The notes under the pieces: generated by a model | Databases searched by the model: none | The model's input: only the letters and a program-made list of their open reading frames with translations | Told to the model about the DNA's origin: nothing | NCBI GenBank assembly: GCA_002314145.1 | Contig: DCCG01000005.1 | Coordinates: forward strand, 1 to 64,000 | Origin: Thalassolituus sp. UBA1087 | GTDB lineage: Bacteria; Pseudomonadota; Gammaproteobacteria; Pseudomonadales; Oceanobacteraceae | Length of the DNA stretch: 64,000 bases | Reading direction: 5' to 3' | Program-made: the position numbers and the translations under genes | Shown here: positions 51,329 through 60,771 of the stretch, piece by piece | How the letters are laid out: every line of letters starts with the position of its first letter | Position numbering within the stretch: position 1 is the first letter of the stretch

Positions 51329-52303
51329 ATGACAGAATCAGCCCCGATTGCCACTGACCAGTTTGCCCGCGCAGCCAAAGCCGCGGGCGACAACCTGCGC
51401 CTGAGTATTCTCAAGCTGCTGGGTCAGGGCTCGTTCGGGGTGATGGAGCTGTGCGAGGTATTTGGTATTAAACAATCCGGCATGAGCCATCACCTGAAGG
51501 TGCTGTCTCAGGCGGGTCTGGTCACCACCCGGCGCGAAGGCAACAGCATCTTTTACCGCCGGCCCCTGATCAGCGGCCGCGATGCCTGGAGCCAGTGGCT
51601 GAAGGCAACCTATGCAGCCATTGATGTGACCGATGCACTGGCCCAGCCAGAATACCAGCAGGGCCTGACGGCGGTTCTGGCGGAGCGTTCACAGGCCTGT
51701 GCCGAGTTTTTTTCCCGTAATGCCGAGGCATTTAAGGAACAACAGGATCTGATTGCATCCTATGATCAGTACGGTGAAACCCTGGAAAGCCTGATTGCCG
51801 CCTACCGCGGAAATAAAGGCTACGCTTTGGAAGTCGGCCCGGGTGCCGGGGAGTTTCTGCCAGCACTGTCAGCACAATTCAAACAGGTACTGGCACTGGA
51901 TATTTCGCCACAGATGCTGCAACAGGCTGCAGCGGTGAGCGATGAGCAGCAACTGACCAATGTCACCTGCCGGCTCGGGGATACCGGTGTGTTAGTGCAG
52001 GATCACAGCACCCGGATTGATTTTGCTGTGGCGAATATGGTGTTGCACCACGTGCCAACACCGAAAACGATTTTTAACGATGTCGCCCGGCTGTTAAAAC
52101 CGGGCGGTACGCTGCTGATCACGGATCTGTGCCGTCACGAACAAAGCTGGGCGCGGGAATCCTGTGGCGATCTGTGGCTGGGGTTTGACCCGGAAGATCT
52201 GTCGGACTGGGCTCAGGAAGCCGGTCTGATCGACGGCCAGAGTCAATTCCTGGGGTTACGGAACGGGTTTCAGATCCAGTTCCGGCTGTTTCATCACGAA
52301 TAA
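51329..52303 (+). CDS. ArsR-family regulator fused to a SAM methyltransferase-like domain (SahR type)
   Basis: 324 residues. The N-terminal winged helix (residues ~12-90, MELCEVFGIKQSGMSHHLKVLSQAGLVTTRREG in pieces) is ArsR-like. The C-terminal class I methyltransferase fold has motif I ALEVGPGAGEFLPAL near 170 and ANMVLHHVP near 240. Proteins of this build upstream of metK/ahcY are the SahR regulators known from Proteobacteria, which sense S-adenosylhomocysteine and control the methionine cycle. Here it is first in sahR-metK-ahcY-metF, under its own inverted-repeat operator, so autoregulation is likely. Confidence 0.88.
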   Translation: MTESAPIATDQFARAAKAAGDNLRLSILKLLGQGSFGVMELCEVFGIKQSGMSHHLKVLSQAGLVTTRREGNSIFYRRPLISGRDAWSQWLKATYAAIDVTDALAQPEYQQGLTAVLAERSQACAEFFSRNAEAFKEQQDLIASYDQYGETLESLIAAYRGNKGYALEVGPGAGEFLPALSAQFKQVLALDISPQMLQQAAAVSDEQQLTNVTCRLGDTGVLVQDHSTRIDFAVANMVLHHVPTPKTIFNDVARLLKPGGTLLITDLCRHEQSWARESCGDLWLGFDPEDLSDWAQEAGLIDGQSQFLGLRNGFQIQFRLFHHE

Positions 52304-52349
52304 TATCGAACATAACGCGGCACCGATGCCGCACCATTGAGGGCTTAGC

Positions 52350-53561
52350 ATGAGCGAATATTCGATTTTTACCTCTGAGTCTGTGTCTGAAGGTCATCCG
52401 GATAAAGTAGCCGATCAGATTTCAGACGCCGTACTGGACGCTATTATTGCACGCGATCCTTATGCCCGTGTGGCGGTGGAAACCCTGGTGAAAACCGGTA
52501 TGGCTGTGGTCGCCGGTGAACTGACGACCTCCTGCTATGTGGATCTGGAAGACATCGTACGTGGTGTAATTACCGGTATCGGTTACAACAGCTCCGACGT
52601 GGGTTTCGACGGTGCTACCTGTGCGGTTCTGAACGGCATCGGTAAGCAGTCTGTCGACATCAATATGGGGGTCGACCGTGCCAAGCCGGAAGATCAGGGC
52701 GCTGGTGACCAGGGCCTGATGTTTGGTTATGCCACCAATGAAACCCCGACACTGATGCCGGCGCCGGCTTATTACGCGCATCGCCTGGTGCAGCGCCAAT
52801 CGGAACTGCGCCGTAACGGCACCCTGCCGTGGCTGCGTCCGGATGCCAAATCCCAGGTCACCATCAACTGGGAAGGTGACAGCCCGAAAGTGGATGCGGT
52901 TGTACTGTCCACCCAGCACGATCCGTCTATCAGCCTGGATGATCTGCGTGAAGCCGTCCTCACTGAAATCATTAAGCCTGTGCTGCCGGCGGAATGGCTG
53001 CATGAAGGCACTCTGTACCACATCAACCCGACCGGTAACTTCGTGATTGGTGGTCCGGTGGGTGATGCCGGCCTTACCGGCCGTAAGATTATTGTTGATA
53101 CCTACGGCGGCATGGCGCGTCACGGTGGCGGTGCCTTCTCCGGAAAAGATCCGTCTAAAGTGGACCGCTCTGCGGCTTACATGGGGCGCTATGTGGCGAA
53201 AAATATCGTCGCTGCCGGCCTGGCGGACCGCTGTGAAATTCAGGTGTCGTATGCCATCGGCGTGGCAGAGCCGACGTCTGTTTCGGTGAACAGCTTCGGC
53301 ACCGGCAAGATCAGTGATCAGGATCTGGCCCGCGTGATCCGCGAGGTGTTCGATCTGCGTCCTTACGCGATTCAGAACCAGCTGGAACTGCTCAACCCTA
53401 TGTATCAGCTGACAGCAGCCTACGGCCACTTTGGCCGTGAGCCGTTCGAGCACACCTATACCTATTCCGAAAACGGCGAGCAGAAGAGCAAAACCTTCAC
53501 CGCCTTTACCTGGGAAAAAACCGATAAAGTCGATGCATTAAAAGCAGCGGCCAACGTTTAA
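52350..53561 (+). CDS. metK: S-adenosylmethionine synthetase
   Basis: 403 residues. Family blocks are intact: FTSESVSEGHPDKVADQISD at the start, GAGDQGLMFGYATNETP (~115), and GGGAFSGKDPSKVDRSAAY (~260). It makes SAM from methionine and ATP with a tripartite fold. It lies 46 bases after sahR, with GAGGG before the ATG, and 16 bases before ahcY. Confidence 0.98.
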   Translation: MSEYSIFTSESVSEGHPDKVADQISDAVLDAIIARDPYARVAVETLVKTGMAVVAGELTTSCYVDLEDIVRGVITGIGYNSSDVGFDGATCAVLNGIGKQSVDINMGVDRAKPEDQGAGDQGLMFGYATNETPTLMPAPAYYAHRLVQRQSELRRNGTLPWLRPDAKSQVTINWEGDSPKVDAVVLSTQHDPSISLDDLREAVLTEIIKPVLPAEWLHEGTLYHINPTGNFVIGGPVGDAGLTGRKIIVDTYGGMARHGGGAFSGKDPSKVDRSAAYMGRYVAKNIVAAGLADRCEIQVSYAIGVAEPTSVSVNSFGTGKISDQDLARVIREVFDLRPYAIQNQLELLNPMYQLTAAYGHFGREPFEHTYTYSENGEQKSKTFTAFTWEKTDKVDALKAAANV

Positions 53562-53577
53562 GCAGAGGCAAATTATT

Positions 53578-54960
53578 ATGACCACACTGACCGATTACAA
53601 AGTCGCCGACATCAATCTGGCCGACTGGGGCCGCAAAGAAATTAAGATCGCCGAAGGTGAAATGCCGGCACTGATGGCCCTGCGCCGCAAGTATAAAGAC
53701 TCTCAGCCATTAGCCGGTGCGAAGATCATGGGGTGTATCCACATGACCATTCAGACCGCTGTGCTGATTGAAACTCTGGTGGAACTAGGCGCCGACGTAC
53801 GCTGGTCTTCGTGCAACATTTTCTCCACTCAGGATCACGCTGCTGCGGCCATCGCTGCCGCCGGTATTCCGGTATTTGCCTGGAAAGGTGAAACCGAAGA
53901 AGAATTCCTGTGGTGTATTGAGCAGACCATCCGCGCTGAAAAAGACAGCGACGCCATCTGGGATGCCAACATGATTCTCGACGACGGTGGCGACCTGACT
54001 GAGATGGTACACAACAAATTTCCTCAGATGCTGGAAGCCATCCATGGTATCTCTGAAGAGACCACTACCGGTGTTCACCGCCTGCTGGATATGCTGAACA
54101 AAGGCGAACTGAAAGTACCGGCGATCAATGTCAACGACTCGGTCACCAAATCCAAAAACGACAACAAATACGGTTGTCGTCACTCCCTGAATGATGCCAT
54201 TAAACGCGGCACTGACCACCTGCTGAGCGGTAAAAAAGCACTGGTCATCGGCTATGGTGACGTCGGCAAAGGCTCTGCCGCCTCCCTGCGTCAGGAAGGC
54301 ATGATTGTGAAGGTCACAGAAGTTGACCCGATCTGCGCGATGCAGGCCTGTATGGACGGCTTTGAGGTGGTTTCACCCTATATCGGCGGCGTTAATACCG
54401 GCACGCTGGACGGCGTTAACAAAGACCTGCTGGCCAACACCGACCTGATCGTCACCACCACAGGTAACGTCAATGTGTGCGACAAAAACATGCTGCAGGC
54501 GCTGAAATCCAGTGCGGTTGTGTGCAACATCGGTCACTTTGACAACGAAATCGACACCGCTTATATGCGTGAAAACTGGGAATGGGATGAAATCAAACCT
54601 CAGGTCCACAAGGTCTACCGTGACAAAGCCAACGATGATCATCTGATTCTGCTGTCCGAAGGCCGCCTGGTTAACCTGGGTAATGCCACCGGTCACCCAA
54701 GCCGTATTATGGACGGTTCTTTCGCCAACCAGGTGCTGGCACAGATTTATCTGTACGAGCGTAAATTCGCCGACCTGATGGAAGCCGAAAAAGCCGAAAG
54801 CGTGTACGTCAAAGTCCTGCCGAAGAAACTGGACGAAGAAGTCGCCAAAGACATGGTGGAAGGCTTTGGTGGTGTGATCACCAAACTGACTCAGGATCAG
54901 GCCGACTATATTGCCGTGAAAGTAGAAGGCCCATATAAACCGGAAAGCTACAAATACTGA
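53578..54960 (+). CDS. ahcY: S-adenosylhomocysteine hydrolase
   Basis: 460 residues. NAD-binding GYGDVGKGSAASLR (~223) and catalytic blocks NVNDSVTKSKNDNKYGCR and HFDNEID are present; the C-terminal Lys-Tyr (KPESYKY) completes the active site of the neighbouring subunit. It splits SAH to adenosine and homocysteine, relieving the product that SahR is thought to sense. A hairpin separates it from metF. Confidence 0.98.
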   Translation: MTTLTDYKVADINLADWGRKEIKIAEGEMPALMALRRKYKDSQPLAGAKIMGCIHMTIQTAVLIETLVELGADVRWSSCNIFSTQDHAAAAIAAAGIPVFAWKGETEEEFLWCIEQTIRAEKDSDAIWDANMILDDGGDLTEMVHNKFPQMLEAIHGISEETTTGVHRLLDMLNKGELKVPAINVNDSVTKSKNDNKYGCRHSLNDAIKRGTDHLLSGKKALVIGYGDVGKGSAASLRQEGMIVKVTEVDPICAMQACMDGFEVVSPYIGGVNTGTLDGVNKDLLANTDLIVTTTGNVNVCDKNMLQALKSSAVVCNIGHFDNEIDTAYMRENWEWDEIKPQVHKVYRDKANDDHLILLSEGRLVNLGNATGHPSRIMDGSFANQVLAQIYLYERKFADLMEAEKAESVYVKVLPKKLDEEVAKDMVEGFGGVITKLTQDQADYIAVKVEGPYKPESYKY

Positions 54961-54975
54961 GCACTCTCCGGTAAC

Positions 54976-55001
54976 AGGTGCTGCCTGCCAGGGCAGCACC
55001 T
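54976..55001 (+). other. stem-loop between ahcY and metF
   Basis: AGGTGCTGCC/GGCAGCACCT perfect 10-bp arms with a six-base loop, 16 bases after the ahcY stop. No T-run follows, so it is more likely a processing or stability element than a terminator. Confidence 0.5.
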
Positions 55002-55062
55002 AACGCACAAGAGCCATGTATGAATAACCGGCGGCCATACCGTCGCATAAAAAGAGGTCAGA

Positions 55063-55887
55063 ATGACCACATTAAGTTTTGAATTTTTCCCGACCAAAAC
55101 CGATGAAGGGACGGAGAAACTGTTAGCCGTACGGGACGAACTGGCGGCCTACAACCCTGAGTTCTTCTCTGTTACCTATGGCGCAGGCGGCTCTACCCGG
55201 GACCGTACCTATGCCATCGTCAACGAGATTCAGCGCCGTGGCATAGCCGCCGCGCCTCACCTCTCCTGTGTTGGCGACAGCAAAGCGGAAATCCGCGAAC
55301 TGCTGACGCGCTATCAGGAAATCGGCATCAGCCGTATCGTTGCTCTGCGTGGTGACCTGCCCTCAGGCGCAGGTCTGGGCAGCAGTGAACTGCGCCATGC
55401 CAATGATCTGGTGGAATTCATCCGCGCAGAAACCGGCGACCACTTCACCCTGGAAGTTGCTGCTTATCCGGAAATGCATCCGCAGGCACCGAACTTTGAA
55501 CAGGATCTGGAAAACTTTGTGCGTAAAGCCAAAGCCGGGGCCAACAGTGCCATCACCCAGTACTTCTTCAATGCCGACAGCTACTTCTATTTTGTCGACC
55601 GGGTTCAGGCGATGGGCGTGGATATCCCTATTATTCCCGGCATTATGCCGATCACAAACTACAGCAAACTGGCCCGTTTCTCCGACAGCTGTGGTGCTGA
55701 CATCCCGCGCTGGATACGCAAACAGCTGGAAGCCTATGGCGATGATTCGGACAGCATTATCAGGTTTGGTGAAGAAGTCATAACGGAAATGTGCCACCGC
55801 CTGCTGGAAGGCGGCGCGCCAGGACTGCACTTCTACACGCTCAATCAGGCACGGGCCAGCCTGGCGGTGTGGAAGAATCTGGTCTGA
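55063..55887 (+). CDS. metF: 5,10-methylenetetrahydrofolate reductase
   Basis: 274 residues, a TIM-barrel flavoprotein. SFEFFPTKTDEG at the N-terminus, TYGAGGSTRDRT (~46) and FFNADSYFYFVDR (~170) are MetF signatures. It makes 5-methyl-THF for homocysteine remethylation, closing the cycle with metK and ahcY. It may also draw on methylene-THF produced by sarcosine oxidase. AAGAGG precedes the ATG. Confidence 0.96.
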   Translation: MTTLSFEFFPTKTDEGTEKLLAVRDELAAYNPEFFSVTYGAGGSTRDRTYAIVNEIQRRGIAAAPHLSCVGDSKAEIRELLTRYQEIGISRIVALRGDLPSGAGLGSSELRHANDLVEFIRAETGDHFTLEVAAYPEMHPQAPNFEQDLENFVRKAKAGANSAITQYFFNADSYFYFVDRVQAMGVDIPIIPGIMPITNYSKLARFSDSCGADIPRWIRKQLEAYGDDSDSIIRFGEEVITEMCHRLLEGGAPGLHFYTLNQARASLAVWKNLV

Positions 55888-55915
55888 CAGAGTGTATCCG
55901 TTGGGTTCATTTTAC

Positions 55916-55950
55916 TCCTGAGGTAAACTTACGATGTATTTACCTCAGGA
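55916..55950 (+). promoter_or_regulatory. 12-bp inverted repeat masking the ribosome site of the next gene
   Basis: TCCTGAGGTAAA and TTTACCTCAGGA with an 11-base loop. The 3' arm contains the AGGA that serves the ATG at 55958, and the loop contains the alternative ATG at 55934. There is no T-run. Folding would hide the ribosome site. Confidence 0.55.
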
Positions 55951-55957
55951 ACCGGCC

Positions 55958-57001
55958 ATGCCATCACTCTATTTTGCTTCGACTATCCTGCATCTCTATG
56001 CCGCTGCAGTTATCGCAGCAGAAAGAAATGAAGAAGCTCATCTGATTTTTATCGACCAGCCTGAAGGTAAAGATTTCCCACTCTACAAACTTGTGCAGGA
56101 ATGGCAGAGCTCTCCCTTTAAAAGCGTCCGGCTATTTCACGGTCGCTTCCCCGGTGTTCTTAATAAACTCAGAAAGCGTAAAGCTCTGTTCCAGAAACTT
56201 GAAGCTTCTGTTCAGGAAATACGGCCACAAAATATCTTTGTCGGTAACGATCGCCGCATTGAGTTTCAGTACAGCATGCATGTTGCCGAAACACTTGGGT
56301 TAAAACCGGTCGGACACTATATGGATGAGGGGACATACACCTATATGGGCCGGAAAGACTCAGAAGGCTTTGGAGATGCTGTTCTGGACAATCTGGCAAA
56401 AAAACTCAGTTATGGGTTCTGGTGGAAAAACCCGCCAACGATCGGGGGTTCAGACTGGATCCGGTTCGTCCATGTAGCATTTCCGCAATACGTCCACCCG
56501 ATTCTAAAACAGAAAGACGTTATCCAACTGAGCGCTGAAGGTTTCAAAAGCCAGGCTATCCGTAGCCTTTCCTCAGCGATTATTTCTCATTACGAATACT
56601 CGGGTGAAGCACTGAGGGACATCCAGGCACTTTTCACTCTGCCTCACGAATCACTGTTCGAAAAGCATCCGCGGAATATTGAGTCTCTGTTAAAGAACCT
56701 GGATAAAAAAATTGCAGAAGGAAAGCCAACCGCCATTAAATATCATCCAAGAAACAGTGCTGAAGACATCCTTAATCTGGAAGAAAAAGGTGCGATTCTT
56801 ATTCCTGCAGGCATCAGTTTTGAGGCTATTTTGCCCTTGTTACCTGACAACTCAGAAGTCTGGGGTGATGTATCATCCACCCTCTTAATTTCAAAATGGC
56901 TCAGGCCCCATATCCGGGTCATTTCTGTGGCTGGTAATAATCATGAAAACAGCGCTTTGATCAAAGTTCTCCGGGACATTGGAGTTGAAATCAACACTTA
57001 A
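55958..57001 (+). CDS. putative glycosyltransferase, polysialyl/sialyltransferase-like (GT52/GT38-type)
   Basis: 347 residues from the ATG at 55958 (MPSLYFASTILHLYAAAVIAAE), with AGGA seven bases upstream; an ATG at 55934 gives eight more residues. The beginning has the short hydrophobic strand typical of this superfamily, and the C-terminal half has KYHPRN, GISFEAILPLLPD and GDVSSTLLISKWL. These correspond to the His-Pro and Ser-Ser motifs that bind CMP-sugar in sialyl- and polysialyltransferases. No CMP-sialic acid synthesis genes are in the window, so donor and acceptor are unknown. Codon use and GC are lower than in the metabolic genes to the left. Confidence 0.65.
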   Translation: MPSLYFASTILHLYAAAVIAAERNEEAHLIFIDQPEGKDFPLYKLVQEWQSSPFKSVRLFHGRFPGVLNKLRKRKALFQKLEASVQEIRPQNIFVGNDRRIEFQYSMHVAETLGLKPVGHYMDEGTYTYMGRKDSEGFGDAVLDNLAKKLSYGFWWKNPPTIGGSDWIRFVHVAFPQYVHPILKQKDVIQLSAEGFKSQAIRSLSSAIISHYEYSGEALRDIQALFTLPHESLFEKHPRNIESLLKNLDKKIAEGKPTAIKYHPRNSAEDILNLEEKGAILIPAGISFEAILPLLPDNSEVWGDVSSTLLISKWLRPHIRVISVAGNNHENSALIKVLRDIGVEINT

Positions 57002-57033
57002 TTAAAAAATACGGACTTAAACAATGCAGCACA

Positions 57034-57759
57034 TTAGTACCAATAGTCTTTAATCCACAAGGCCTGACGATAAATATCATAAGGGCCATCCATAACATCC
57101 TCCGGATCTGGTTTGCCATGAAACTGAACGACGCGGGCCCCATCCGGTATAACAGCGTCACCTTTCACCTTCATAAGCCCCAGTTTGCGAAGCAGAACTC
57201 CGATACGGCCATAAGAATGTTCAATTCTCGCGTGGCACTGCTTTTTAAATGAGACGACCCATTGTTCAGGCCACAGCTCAGCATTTTTAACCTTTTCAGT
57301 AATCCAGTCCTGGTCACCATGATATATTTTGGTCACTGCCTCCGGGTCTTCCAGAAAACTTTGCCAGATCTGAGGTTGAGAACCAACGGTATACCGGAAC
57401 ACAGAGCTGTTGTAAGCACCGGTTTTTAGATCTTTAGTGATCAGAAAACTGCCTGGCTTATAGGTAAAAAAGTCATCCAGCTTACCGGTTACAACAACAT
57501 CCAGATCCATGTAAAGAAGATCACCACTGAGACCATGAAAATCGTCTTTAAACAGGCTAAGTTTATGCCACCATCCGGTAAGAGTGCTGTCCAATATCGG
57601 CAAAGGACGAATCTGAGGGAAAAAGCCTTCTGAATCGTCTGTAAGGCAATATAAAGTAAAATTACTGCTCATCTGCCGGGAAATCATACTGTAAAGGCGG
57701 TTAACATAATCAGCAGGGTACTTTTTTCCCCATTTAACACACACAAACTGGGCGCTCAT
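57034..57759 (-). CDS. putative glycosyltransferase with DxD motif (GT8-like)
   Basis: 241 residues. A retaining-type nucleotide-sugar layout is visible: FVCVKWGKKYP at the start, MDLDVVV (DxD, ~85) for metal-sugar nucleotide binding, NSSVF (~117), HGDQDW (~150) and a late VQFHGKP. I infer a role in LPS core decoration because the start overlaps the heptosyltransferase gene by four bases in one transcription unit. Donor sugar unknown. Confidence 0.7.
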   Translation of the reverse strand: MSAQFVCVKWGKKYPADYVNRLYSMISRQMSSNFTLYCLTDDSEGFFPQIRPLPILDSTLTGWWHKLSLFKDDFHGLSGDLLYMDLDVVVTGKLDDFFTYKPGSFLITKDLKTGAYNSSVFRYTVGSQPQIWQSFLEDPEAVTKIYHGDQDWITEKVKNAELWPEQWVVSFKKQCHARIEHSYGRIGVLLRKLGLMKVKGDAVIPDGARVVQFHGKPDPEDVMDGPYDIYRQALWIKDYWY

Positions 57760-58778
57760 TCACTCTTCTCTTCTATCAAATGCAACAACGAATCCCATAC
57801 TTTACCAGCAGGCAGCGTTTTATAACATGGAGGTGTCCCTTCGACAGCTTCTGAACAGATTTTTTTGCGGCATGGAGAACAGGAGTAATCAGCTTGCAGG
57901 TTGATGACATGCTTACCCATTGCGCCGGTCAGAGTTACGCTCGTACTGCCGAATACTGACACTGTGGGAACCTCCATCGCAGCAGCGACATGCATCAGAC
58001 CAGTATCAACACCAACCGCACCAAGGGATCGACCAATAATGCCACACAATTCCCAGAGAGCCATTTTAGGTAACATCTGCCCCCAGTGAGACGCTGCAAT
58101 GATACGTTCAGCCCGCTCACGCTCTTCGTCATTAGCCCAGGGCAGCAGAACGCCAATTCCCGCCTCCCGGGCAAAACCCATTAAACGAATCCATTCAGAC
58201 TCCGGCCAATGCTTGGAAGCCCAGGTAGTACCATGCAAAAAAACAACCTGATCACGCATAGTATCAACACATGGAGCCAATCTTTCCGGATCTATTCCAA
58301 AATCAGCCGATCCGCTGAATTTATAACCTAACGCATCAGAAAATAGTACGCGGGTTTTATCTACCGCATTACTGACAACTCTGGTGTCCACACTCCTGCG
58401 ATAAAACCAATGCGTCTCTTCATCTGTAGCACTGTCTCGACTTGGACCACAAACCGGAGAACCACTCAACCATCCAACTCTTGCAGATTTAATGCGTCCC
58501 TGAGCATCAATCACCAAATCATAATCCTGTTTCCTGAGCCAGTGATAAAATTGCCATTGCTCCTTAATTGTCGACCATGCCAAGCGTTTCTTTTTCCATC
58601 GCAACCGTCCATGAGGAATGATATTTACCTGAGGGTGCAGCCGGGCTATATCGGCAAAAGGTTCTTCACACAACCAATCAATATGCAGCCCCTCTAGTGA
58701 AGAACATGCATCTGTCACGGCAGGCATCGTATGAAGAAGATCACCAAGGGAAGACATTTTTATAAGAAGAATTTTCAT
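57756..58778 (-). CDS. waaC: lipopolysaccharide heptosyltransferase I
   Basis: 340 residues from the ATG at 58778 (MKILLIKMSSLGDLLHTMPAV); the longer frame is discarded. It is a GT9 enzyme. The N-terminal block, HGTTWASKHWPESEW (~185) and GVDTGLMHVAAAMEVPTVSVFG (~262) are characteristic. WaaC adds the first heptose to Kdo-lipid A in the inner core. It leads a unit with the GT8-like gene and follows a GT2 gene. Confidence 0.93.
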   Translation of the reverse strand: MKILLIKMSSLGDLLHTMPAVTDACSSLEGLHIDWLCEEPFADIARLHPQVNIIPHGRLRWKKKRLAWSTIKEQWQFYHWLRKQDYDLVIDAQGRIKSARVGWLSGSPVCGPSRDSATDEETHWFYRRSVDTRVVSNAVDKTRVLFSDALGYKFSGSADFGIDPERLAPCVDTMRDQVVFLHGTTWASKHWPESEWIRLMGFAREAGIGVLLPWANDEERERAERIIAASHWGQMLPKMALWELCGIIGRSLGAVGVDTGLMHVAAAMEVPTVSVFGSTSVTLTGAMGKHVINLQADYSCSPCRKKICSEAVEGTPPCYKTLPAGKVWDSLLHLIEEKSE

Positions 58779-58870
58779 TTTGAATAGGCTTTCATATAAA
58801 TTACAAAACATACCAGGGCATAAAATCAAGTTTGCCACGCCATATCACTAACACAACCTACTTACCGACA

Positions 58871-59740
58871 TTAAAAAAGAAGTTTGACCCAGTGCAGATA
58901 TTGCCTAATATATAATGGATTTATTTCAAAGGCTTGTTTCAACATATTACGGGACTGATCTTTTTTTCCGCTTTTCCTGAACTCCCTTGCCAAAGAAACA
59001 TACTGACATATCATCTTTTCCTTGCCGACCAACGGTTCAAGGACACGGATTTTCAACTTCAACACCTCTATTGATCTTGACCGGTTAAATCCACTTTTAG
59101 AAATACCTTCAGGCAAATATTCTTTCACCGAACCAACTTTATTTATAGCATACAGATTAATACGTTTAGCCAATAAAACCCAAAAATACCAAACCTCTGC
59201 GTTCCGAAACTCGTCGGTAAATTTTTCATCAACGATAGCAGAAAGACGAACAATATGAGTCATATCTCCTTTCATACGCTTACCAAACATATAGTCATCT
59301 ATATATGAAAGCTCTCCATACTGACTCATTTTTGAAATAGAATTACCATCCTCACGAATGCAATCCATCGTATACCAATCATATTGCGGATTACTTCTTA
59401 TTGATTCTGCTGCATCAGTGAGACACGTTTCTGTGAGATAATCATCGTCATCCAACCAAACAATAAAAGCCCGCTCATCAATTTCTTTGGCTGCTGTTAT
59501 CAGTTGATTCCTGGCCTTATTAACACCACTATTTTTGGATAAACAACGATATTCAATTTTCTCCGGATAGCGAGACTGGTATTGCTCAATGACTTCTCTG
59601 GTATCATCAGTACTGGCATCATCCATAAACAAAAGTAACCAGTTAGAATAGGTTTGCTTCACAACTGAATCAACAACTCGGGAAATGAGATTTGATCTGT
59701 TATATGTTGGTACGGCGATTATAAATTCGGGGGTTTCCAT
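58871..59740 (-). CDS. family 2 glycosyltransferase
   Basis: 289 residues. The GT-A domain begins IIAVPTYNRSNLISRVVDSV; nucleotide-binding MDDASTDDTREVI (~37) and the DxD-like LDDDDYLTE (~97) are clear. The C-terminal ~110 residues are charged and helical. No membrane segment. It should add a sugar in the LPS core or O-antigen; specificity unknown. AT-rich compared with the flanking metabolic genes. Confidence 0.85.
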   Translation of the reverse strand: METPEFIIAVPTYNRSNLISRVVDSVVKQTYSNWLLLFMDDASTDDTREVIEQYQSRYPEKIEYRCLSKNSGVNKARNQLITAAKEIDERAFIVWLDDDDYLTETCLTDAAESIRSNPQYDWYTMDCIREDGNSISKMSQYGELSYIDDYMFGKRMKGDMTHIVRLSAIVDEKFTDEFRNAEVWYFWVLLAKRINLYAINKVGSVKEYLPEGISKSGFNRSRSIEVLKLKIRVLEPLVGKEKMICQYVSLAREFRKSGKKDQSRNMLKQAFEINPLYIRQYLHWVKLLF

Positions 59741-60771
59741 CTATCCCTCTTCTCGATTGTCTTTTGTCAATTTTATAAAACATATCGCAGTAGTTCCGGG
59801 TAACGATTCCATTTCGCAATTTTTGAAACCGAACCACTCAACCTAGCCAGGGCGACCTTCATCCAAGACTAGCAAAATAACATTAAAATACCACGACAAT
59901 TTAGAAAGTTAAAAATATCCCTTCAAGCCCACCATTATAAAAAGCAGGATAAATTGCGTTCTTTGCTGATTTATTTTTAGTTGATATAAGTTTCTTTCGT
60001 TCCTGCTTCCAGAATTGGCCATACGTATATTTGGGTCAGGCTGGCTCAATACTCAACATCACCACTGAAGGATATGGAAAATGATCTTGCTCACTAAGAA
60101 GTCGCTTATGTCATAATAAAGCCTATTATAATTAATTAATACTATGCATTCTTCAACCCTTATTATAAAGGCAAAGGTGATAAAATGGTGAAACTATATA
60201 CTATCAACTTTATTTACAGACTAACCAATAAAGCAACAGCAGACTCCTCCCCACGCATAATATGATCCAGGTGACAAATGAAACACGTGCGGACCCCTTC
60301 ATAGACAAAACACGCCAAAAGCAACATATAGTCCATCGCTTTAATTGACACATCAATCATTATTGTATTTCAACTGTACTTGCAGAACCAGCAAACACGC
60401 CACTATCGCTGACATATCGACATCAAACGCCTCTGTCGATCCGGTGACGATCCGGCTAACATGACGAGATAAAGATGACCTCAGCTCTGTGAATCAATTA
60501 CAGCATGTCTGAACTATAAGACTTGAGCTGGTAGAGTTTCCACGAAAACCCTTGTTATATGAGCACCCTGCTACTAAGCTGAAAGACTAACAGATGTATT
60601 ACAGAGTTATGACAGAACAGCAGAAAACACCTTGTGTACGTTGAGATCAGGTTCTCAGTTTTACCTCGATTTTTGTTATCCGTTAATACTCAATTGTCAT
60701 AGTATTGGTGCCAATCAGTATATGGAAGCAAATGGAACCAACGCAATATTGAAAACAGAGGATTCAACACA
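59741..60771. other. 1 kb AT-rich gene-free gap in the LPS locus
   Basis: 1031 bases without an open frame above 60 codons in any of the six frames, many scattered stops and low GC. It probably marks a deleted or decayed gene or an insertion scar. I see no inverted-repeat ends of a mobile element. The right end should contain the promoter of the gene at 60772. Confidence 0.6.

Noticed and set aside
52422..53453. 343-codon minus-strand frame opposite metK
   Set aside because: Shadow of metK codon structure, His/Arg-rich translation with no recognisable motif.
54961..55062. Possible SAH riboswitch in the methionine operon
   Set aside because: The hairpin lies after ahcY rather than before it and lacks the pseudoknot layout; control here is more simply through the SahR-type protein.
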